Shown here piece by piece: positions 61,101-64,000 of a stretch of DNA of 64,000 nucleotides (within the stretch, counting starts at the first letter, position 1; every line of letters begins with the position of its first letter). The translations under genes were made by a program, and so were the position numbers. This stretch comes from Progne subis subis. Taxonomy: Eukaryota; Chordata; Aves; Passeriformes; Hirundinidae. The notes beneath the pieces were generated by a model that had not been told where the DNA came from, searched no databases, and saw only the letters and a program-made list of their open reading frames with translations. The DNA lies in NCBI GenBank assembly GCA_022316685.1, contig JAKJHU010000136.1:1240001-1304000 (forward strand). The letters are read 5' to 3'.

Positions 61101-61984
61101 TGGGCAGTTCGGCTGCATTTGGATGGCATCATTTTATGTATTGGCAAACCTGGAGCTGACGTTGAAGCAGGACCCTGCCTTGTTGTGATCCTACAGGATC
61201 ATGGCAGTGGGATTTTGTGCCCTTTCTAGTAAAAGCAGAGCCTTGGCAGAGGATTTCAGTGCTTCCTTGGCCTCTGCTTTCCAGGCAGCTCCAGCGTACC
61301 AGGACAGTGTGCAAAGCCTCCTCATCTGCTGCGTGCATTGTCTCTTCAGTTGTTCTCTTTTTTACCAGATGTGAGTACATAAATTTCCCAGCTTTCCCGC
61401 TTTCTATTCCATCAGCACACAAAAAGGGGAGCTGGAAACGCAGCAGCACGTGCTCTGGAGCACAGGCCCCTGTGTGTTCGGGTGGAACGCGTTTCATAGC
61501 GAGCTCTAGGGCTCAGGCTCAGAACAGCACAGGGAATGTGGTATCTGCCTGGCGCCCGGCTCGCGCAGGGAGCACACGGTGCCAGAGTTTCCCTTGCTCA
61601 GCGTCTGTGTGCTTTACAAGCACAAACTACCGCAGCTGTGTGGTTTTCCCTGGGCACAGAGGTGACGGCTCAGCAGGCACTTCGTGTGTACCTAAGCTGG
61701 GAGCTGGCGATGGCAGGCTCTTTCCCCACTCCATTCCCCCGTGGAGATCCCTGTGGAGCGCTGTGAGGATTCAGGGCTCTGGGGGAGAGCCGTGGGCCTT
61801 TCCCTTGCTGGGAGCTTGGCCCTGCCAGCGGCAGCACGGGCAGCCAGCAGCGCGTTCCCCCCAGCAGTGAGTCCATCCCTGCCGTGCCCGGGGTAACCGT
61901 GCCTGGGGTAACCGTGCCTGTGCTTCCCTCCAGGAGGACTTTCGGAATAAAGTTGAAGATTACATTAAGCGCTACGCGAGATGA
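10024..61984 (+). CDS. UBE2F: NEDD8-conjugating enzyme UBE2F (E2), nine coding exons
   Basis: E2 enzyme that takes NEDD8 from the NAE1/UBA3 E1 and, with RBX2, passes it to cullin 5. Coding parts are 10024-10141, 19678-19707, 20643-20708, 25724-25791, 29261-29331, 33129-33186, 42089-42121, 44163-44225 and 61934-61984. Every junction is GT/AG and the frame is unbroken. The product is 185 residues, the same length as the mammalian enzyme, and recognisable at once. Residues 1-25 ([13 protein letters not shown]...) are the N-terminal tail that docks to the E1 and, when N-acetylated, to DCUN1D proteins. Residues from about 32 form the UBC fold. HPN is at 106-108, catalytic Cys116 lies in TGEICLSLLREH, and GWAPTRTL at 129-136. 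The C-terminal helix ends YIKRYAR. Base composition of exons matches a vertebrate housekeeping gene. In mammals UBE2F is followed by SCLY; no SCLY exon is seen here. Confidence 0.97.
10142..17659 (+). other. UBE2F: UBE2F intron 2, first part
   Basis: AT-rich intron sequence. There is a CA/TG-rich simple stretch near 12255-12330. A C/G-richer segment at 12500-12720 gives a 63-codon plus-strand frame with no recognisable similarity. I found no convincing gene, RNA or transposon. Confidence 0.6.
17660..18115. mobile_element. Probable LTR-type repeat fragment in intron 2
   Basis: The stretch containing 'cccaaaatggtcacaaaat', 'ggtcacgaggtctcaca', 'ttttgcatattggggttta' and 'gtccaattacagcttcagg' resembles, from memory, an interspersed LTR family of songbirds. 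I saw no terminal TG/CA pair with a duplication, so ends and orientation are open. Confidence 0.35.
18493..19173 (-). mobile_element. Solo LTR in intron 2, passerine ERV type
   Basis: Starts TGTCTTGGTTTGAAAA and ends CCCTCAAACA, flanked on both sides by GTAAG (18488-18492 and 19174-19178), a perfect five-base target duplication. Length 681 bp. The left-edge sequence with 'agacagttgtctgctaagg' is typical of a solo LTR family abundant in songbirds (recognised from memory). It is GC-richer than its surroundings and has no internal retroviral genes. Orientation is inferred from that resemblance. Confidence 0.75.
19174..19677 (+). other. UBE2F: UBE2F intron 2, last part
   Basis: AT-rich. It ends in a (GTTT)4-5 run and a T-rich tract directly before the acceptor tcgacag of the 30-bp exon 3. 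Confidence 0.7.
19678..19707 (+). CDS. UBE2F: UBE2F exon 3, a 30-bp microexon (residues 40-50)
   Basis: Completes Glu40 and encodes VADLEANLP plus the first base of Cys50. Donor gtgagt. Its length is a multiple of three and both edges are in phase 1, so skipping would remove ten residues without a frameshift. Confidence 0.92.
19708..20642 (+). other. UBE2F: UBE2F intron 3
   Basis: 935 bp, AT-rich, with a 12-A run near 20210. Nothing else recognised. Confidence 0.8.
20643..20708 (+). CDS. UBE2F: UBE2F exon 4 (residues 50-72)
   Basis: Acceptor cttcgcag, donor gtaatt. Encodes [21 protein letters not shown], the first beta strands of the UBC fold. Confidence 0.95.
20709..25723 (+). other. UBE2F: UBE2F intron 4
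   Basis: 5.0 kb of AT-rich intron with a T-run near 24580. No recognisable transposon, RNA gene or extra exon. Confidence 0.65.
25724..25791 (+). CDS. UBE2F: UBE2F exon 5 (residues 72-94)
   Basis: Acceptor tttttcaag, donor gtgagt. Encodes [22 protein letters not shown] after completing Asp72. Ends in phase 0. Confidence 0.95.
25792..29260 (+). other. UBE2F: UBE2F intron 5
   Basis: 3.5 kb, with an 18-A run at 26644-26661. A 130-codon minus-strand frame near 26827-27219 has no recognisable similarity. Nothing else recognised. Confidence 0.65.
29261..29331 (+). CDS. UBE2F: UBE2F exon 6, catalytic exon (residues 95-118)
   Basis: Acceptor cctggaag, donor gtagga. Encodes [23 protein letters not shown], with the HPN motif (106-108) and active-site Cys116. 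Ends in phase 2. Confidence 0.96.
29332..33128 (+). other. UBE2F: UBE2F intron 6
   Basis: 3.8 kb. It contains an antisense CR1 fragment (30372-30510) and a 17-T run (32268-32284). The rest is unremarkable. Confidence 0.7.
30372..30510 (-). mobile_element. CR1 3' end fragment
   Basis: Read on the plus strand it begins 'cataaaatcctggagtggtt' and runs through 'ggaaaggaccttaaagatc' to 'agggatggggcagccaca', the reverse complement of the CR1 3' UTR. Diverged from the common 'cacagaatggtttgggttgg' start. Confidence 0.85.
33129..33186 (+). CDS. UBE2F: UBE2F exon 7 (residues 118-137)
   Basis: Preceded by a 14-base T tract and ccag, donor gtactg. Encodes [19 protein letters not shown], just after the active site. 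Confidence 0.95.
33187..42088 (+). other. UBE2F: UBE2F intron 7
   Basis: 8.9 kb of AT-rich intron sequence. I see no gene, structured RNA or clear transposon. Several open frames of 60-160 codons (for example minus strand 38773-39255) show no family signature. Confidence 0.6.
42089..42121 (+). CDS. UBE2F: UBE2F exon 8, 33 bp (residues 138-148)
   Basis: Acceptor ctttgcag, donor gtaagt. Encodes [11 protein letters not shown]. Phase 0 at both edges. Confidence 0.94.
42122..44162 (+). other. UBE2F: UBE2F intron 8
   Basis: 2.0 kb. A 138-codon plus-strand frame at 43014-43430 has no recognisable similarity and no splice context. Nothing else recognised. Confidence 0.7.
44163..44225 (+). CDS. UBE2F: UBE2F exon 9 (residues 149-169)
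   Basis: Acceptor ttttccag, donor gtgagt. Encodes [21 protein letters not shown], phase 0 at both edges. Confidence 0.95.
45187..45250 (-). mobile_element. Short CR1 3' end fragment
   Basis: The plus strand reads 'gggatcacagaatggtttgg' and then 'gttggaaggaaccttaaag', the reverse complement of the CR1 3' terminus. The right end is unclear. Confidence 0.85.
48573..48727 (+). mobile_element. CR1 3' end fragment, sense
   Basis: Runs from 'gcccagagcagctgtggctg' through 'ggccaggttggatggg' and 'catggcaggggctgga' to a decayed terminal 'gtgggatttctgtga'. This is the only clear sense-oriented CR1 piece within UBE2F. Confidence 0.85.
51333..51474 (-). mobile_element. CR1 3' end fragment
   Basis: The plus strand runs from 'gcagagtggtgtggtttgga' through 'ccctgccatgggacacctt' to 'ccagggatggggcagccaca', the reverse complement of the CR1 3' end. 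Confidence 0.88.
54296..54345 (-). mobile_element. Possible very short CR1 3' end remnant
   Basis: 'agagtcactgaggttagcag' followed by 'ggacctctgga' resembles the reverse complement of a CR1 terminus, but only about 50 bases align. Confidence 0.35.
58915..58971 (+). other. UBE2F: Possible alternative last exon of UBE2F
   Basis: A good pyrimidine tract (tctctttctctttcc) and acceptor tttacag precede GATTATGGATGT. Joined in phase 0 after exon 9 it reads 18 codons ([18 protein letters not shown]) and TAG. AATAAA signals follow at 59072 and 59161. No homology is recognised and the splice is hypothetical; a chance acceptor is quite possible. Confidence 0.2.
59508..59780 (-). mobile_element. CR1 3' end fragment, well preserved
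   Basis: The plus strand begins 'atcacagaaccccagaatgg' and continues through 'ggttggaagggacc', 'ccccctgccatgggc' and 'caacctggccttgggcactg' to 'cattgcccctgtcctg'. It is the longest and least decayed CR1 piece in the introns. Confidence 0.92.
61934..61984 (+). CDS. UBE2F: UBE2F exon 10, last coding part (residues 170-185 and stop)
   Basis: Acceptor ccctccag. Encodes [16 protein letters not shown] and TGA (61982-61984), the C-terminal helix of the UBC fold. Confidence 0.96.
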   Translation, partial: EDFRNKVEDYIKRYAR

Positions 61985-62420
61985 TGAAGGGGGACGGATG
62001 GCGGCACCGTGGCTCCAATCCAGAGTTGTCCTTAACTTCAACAGCAGCCAAACCAGCCCGGATTGTACCAGTCCCGTGTCCATGTTGTACCGAAGAAGAA
62101 AACTAACTTCATAACCTGTCCGTGTTCAAAGGAGAGCTCAGCATAAATACAGCAAGAAATTGTGTCTGTTGGTTGAAAGTTGTCTGCTTCCTTTTACAAA
62201 TGTTTACTCTTCTGAACTGTACTGTATATCCTGTTGATGAGATACGCTTGAGAAGTTAAATCACTATTGAAATTGTAATTACACTTTTTTTTTTTTTTTT
62301 TTTAACTCTTGCCCAATGTGGAGGTGGGAAGGAAAAAAAAAAACCAACCCGAACAACCCAAGCAGAAAAAGTGGTGTGTTTTTGGAACGCTGAGTTGGCA
62401 ATAAATGGTCTCCTATGAAC
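61985..62420 (+). other. UBE2F: UBE2F 3' UTR, proximal form
   Basis: AT-rich sequence with a 19-T run (62285-62303). It would end shortly after the AATAAA at 62400. Confidence 0.6.
62400..62405 (+). terminator. UBE2F: UBE2F proximal polyadenylation signal AATAAA
   Basis: First canonical AATAAA after the stop codon, 416 bases downstream. Downstream T/GT-rich sequence is only moderate. Confidence 0.55.
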
Positions 62421-63903
62421 CAAATCACAAAACTTTTGCCTTTGATGAGCAGAAACAATATGAGCTTTTTCTAAAAGTCACTCAGCTGAGGCTTAGAGCT
62501 TGCCAGAGTGGAAGTGCAAAATGAGATTCTAATTCTGGTATTGAAATTATCAATGCTATTTAATGTAAGTGGTTTTGTCACAGTTTGGAATTTTTACATT
62601 GTTAATTTCGGGCCCTGTTTGGGCTATAGTATTTTTTGTTTGTTTTTATTCATTGTGTGAAGTAGTTAAAAGAAATACAGGCTAATACCTAACTTAAGTA
62701 CATGTTTAGTATTAGTAAAATTATATATATATATAAAATATATATTATATATTTCTTAGAAAAAAATAATGAAAGGGAGATTTTTTTTTAAGAAATCTGC
62801 CTTTGGCTTTCCAGTCTGGCTGTGGTGAGGGAGCATCAGATGCTGTTTGATCTGATGAAGGTAAATGTAGGCACCTGGAGAGCACCTAATTGTGTTCTCC
62901 AGATTCCTGCACTGAAAGGGAATGAGGCAGCTGGAACCCCACTACGTTTCCCCCCCATGGGTGCACACTTGGCTTTCCTGCTTTGGAAGAGTGTGGTGCT
63001 GCAGTTGCCTTTCCTGTGAGGAGCTGGATGGCTCTGAGAGCCTGCAGAGGAGAGCAGCACGTACCTCAGGAGCAGCTTCAGTCCTGTGCCAGAGCTCCCC
63101 TGGCATCCTCCAGCACTGGGATCATGCAGGGGAGCCGATGGAGCCCAGCCGAGCTTTTATAAACCAGAGAAATAAGTGTTTGTGTGGTTCATGCAGAGCA
63201 GCTGTGTGTGTGACACTTGGGCATTGGCTGTTGGGGGTTTGGTTTATCCCCCCTTCCCTCTTTCCTGCTGTTCCTCTGCTGCAGACGCTGGAGGGAATGA
63301 GAACAACCTCCATCGCAGGCACGGCAGAGCTGGGGCGCAGACTGGGAGCGTGAAACTCGTGTGTTGAGTTTTCCCTGTGCCTTTTCCTTTACAGCTTCAC
63401 CAGCTCCTGTAGCTGTTGCTGGAGGTCTGGGAAAGCAGGGAGGTGAAACACAGGGATTGGCATGCAGCAGGAGAGCTTCGCCTGCAGACGATACGAGGAA
63501 ACACAGATCAGCCCAGTATTTTTAAGTAGGCAACTGCAGTGAGAGATCTTTGCTGCCAAAACAGATAGGTCAGCAAAGGTAAGGAGTAAAACACTCACAG
63601 AAAGAGCGAGGCTGGGAATTACGTGCAGGTTTTGCTTGTGGCATTTGGAAGGTTGCTGTAATAAAATAGTTCTTGCTGTGGAGGCACCCTGGTACTGTTC
63701 TATCCTTCAGGAGGAGGGGTCACAGTCCCCATTTTCTTGGACTGTCACCATGGATGGCTCCCCACTCGTGCCAGGGAGCTGCTGCTGCTGTGCCCAGGGA
63801 GCCAGGGAAAGCTGTGTCCATCAAAGCCATCCCTGCTTCCCAGAACGATCCTGTTTAACCCCTTCCCGGTATTGTTGCTTGCCTGGAGGAGATGAGCAGA
63901 ATT
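62421..63903 (+). other. Possible extended UBE2F 3' UTR or downstream intergenic sequence
   Basis: Contains an AT microsatellite at about 62720-62754. No coding exon, transposon or RNA gene recognised. Open frames of up to 143 codons (62922-63353) have no family signature. Confidence 0.5.
62720..62754. repeat. AT dinucleotide microsatellite
   Basis: Interrupted (TA)n tract of about 35 bases, likely to vary in length. Confidence 0.85.
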
Positions 63904-63909
63904 AATAAA
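63904..63909 (+). terminator. UBE2F: Distal polyadenylation signal AATAAA
   Basis: AATAAA followed within 50 bases by a GT-rich element (ttggtttgtgct), a better arrangement than the proximal signal. It could end a long UBE2F 3' UTR of about 1.9 kb, or belong to an unseen transcript. Confidence 0.4.
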
Positions 63910-64000
63910 GTTTGGATACTGTTAAATACTGTACAAGAAAGTCTGACCATTGGTTTGTGCTCATCCAGGACATGGGGAGGGGGGGCGGGGATCCTAGATC

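Larger units (their letters stand above)
44226..61933 (+). other. UBE2F: UBE2F intron 9 (17.7 kb)
   Basis: The largest intron, separating the last 16 codons. It holds CR1 fragments at 45187-45250, 48573-48727, 51333-51474, possibly 54296-54345, and 59508-59780, a (GAAA)4 run near 58571, and a possible alternative last exon at 58915. Outside these I recognise nothing. Confidence 0.7.

Noticed and set aside
61217..61870. 217-codon frame just upstream of the last UBE2F exon
   Set aside because: It is intronic, Ser/Cys-rich and without recognisable domains. The known protein is complete without it.
62922..63353. 143-codon frame downstream of UBE2F as the next gene
   Set aside because: No similarity to SCLY or any other family, no splice context or promoter, and several other frames of similar length occur by chance nearby.
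1..64000. CRISPR arrays, operons, prokaryotic defence systems
   Set aside because: The window is clearly vertebrate nuclear DNA. The only regular tandem array is the 17-bp minisatellite, which has no spacers.

Overview
This is vertebrate nuclear DNA with a bird-like structure: small spliced genes, long AT-rich introns, a CpG-island promoter, CR1 LINE 3' ends and solo endogenous-retrovirus LTRs. The LTR at 18493-19173 looks like a family common in songbirds, so a passerine is my best guess. That is recognition from memory, not a database match. Only two protein-coding genes can be supported, both on the plus strand. Most open frames outside their exons are chance, repeat-driven or CpG-island frames.

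Region 1 (1-3300): a decayed CR1 3' end (1-655), then a complete five-exon type III interferon gene (IFN-lambda, IFNL3/IL28B of birds; CDS 1854-2980, 180 residues). Upstream is a compact promoter with an NF-kB site, a double GAAA interferon-regulatory element and a TATA-like box (1523-1620). Downstream is an AU-rich 3' UTR ending at ATTAAA (3267).

Region 2 (3300-7900): intergenic. It holds a 17-bp minisatellite (3796-3982), a probable LTR (about 4335-4842) and a layered transposon stack. In the stack, one CR1 copy is interrupted by a minus-strand LTR, which is itself interrupted by a plus-strand LTR. A third LTR interrupts the same CR1 further along. Target-site duplications are visible.

Region 3 (7900-64000): the gene UBE2F, an E2 conjugating enzyme for NEDD8. 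It starts in a CpG island with two ATGGCG elements and two perfect TCTCGCGAGA palindromes. One untranslated exon is followed by nine coding exons spread over 52 kb (10024-61984). The joined exons give 185 residues with catalytic Cys116 and an HPN motif. The last intron is 17.7 kb. Introns carry LTR and CR1 fragments, and the 3' UTR has a proximal and a distal polyadenylation signal.

The two genes are not a functional unit: one is an inducible antiviral cytokine and the other a housekeeping neddylation enzyme. The observations most worth checking are the in-frame open 5' leader of UBE2F (possible 102-residue N-terminal extension), a possible alternative last exon at 58915, the interferon promoter module, and the nested LTR stack. 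I found no CRISPR array, operon or other prokaryotic system.
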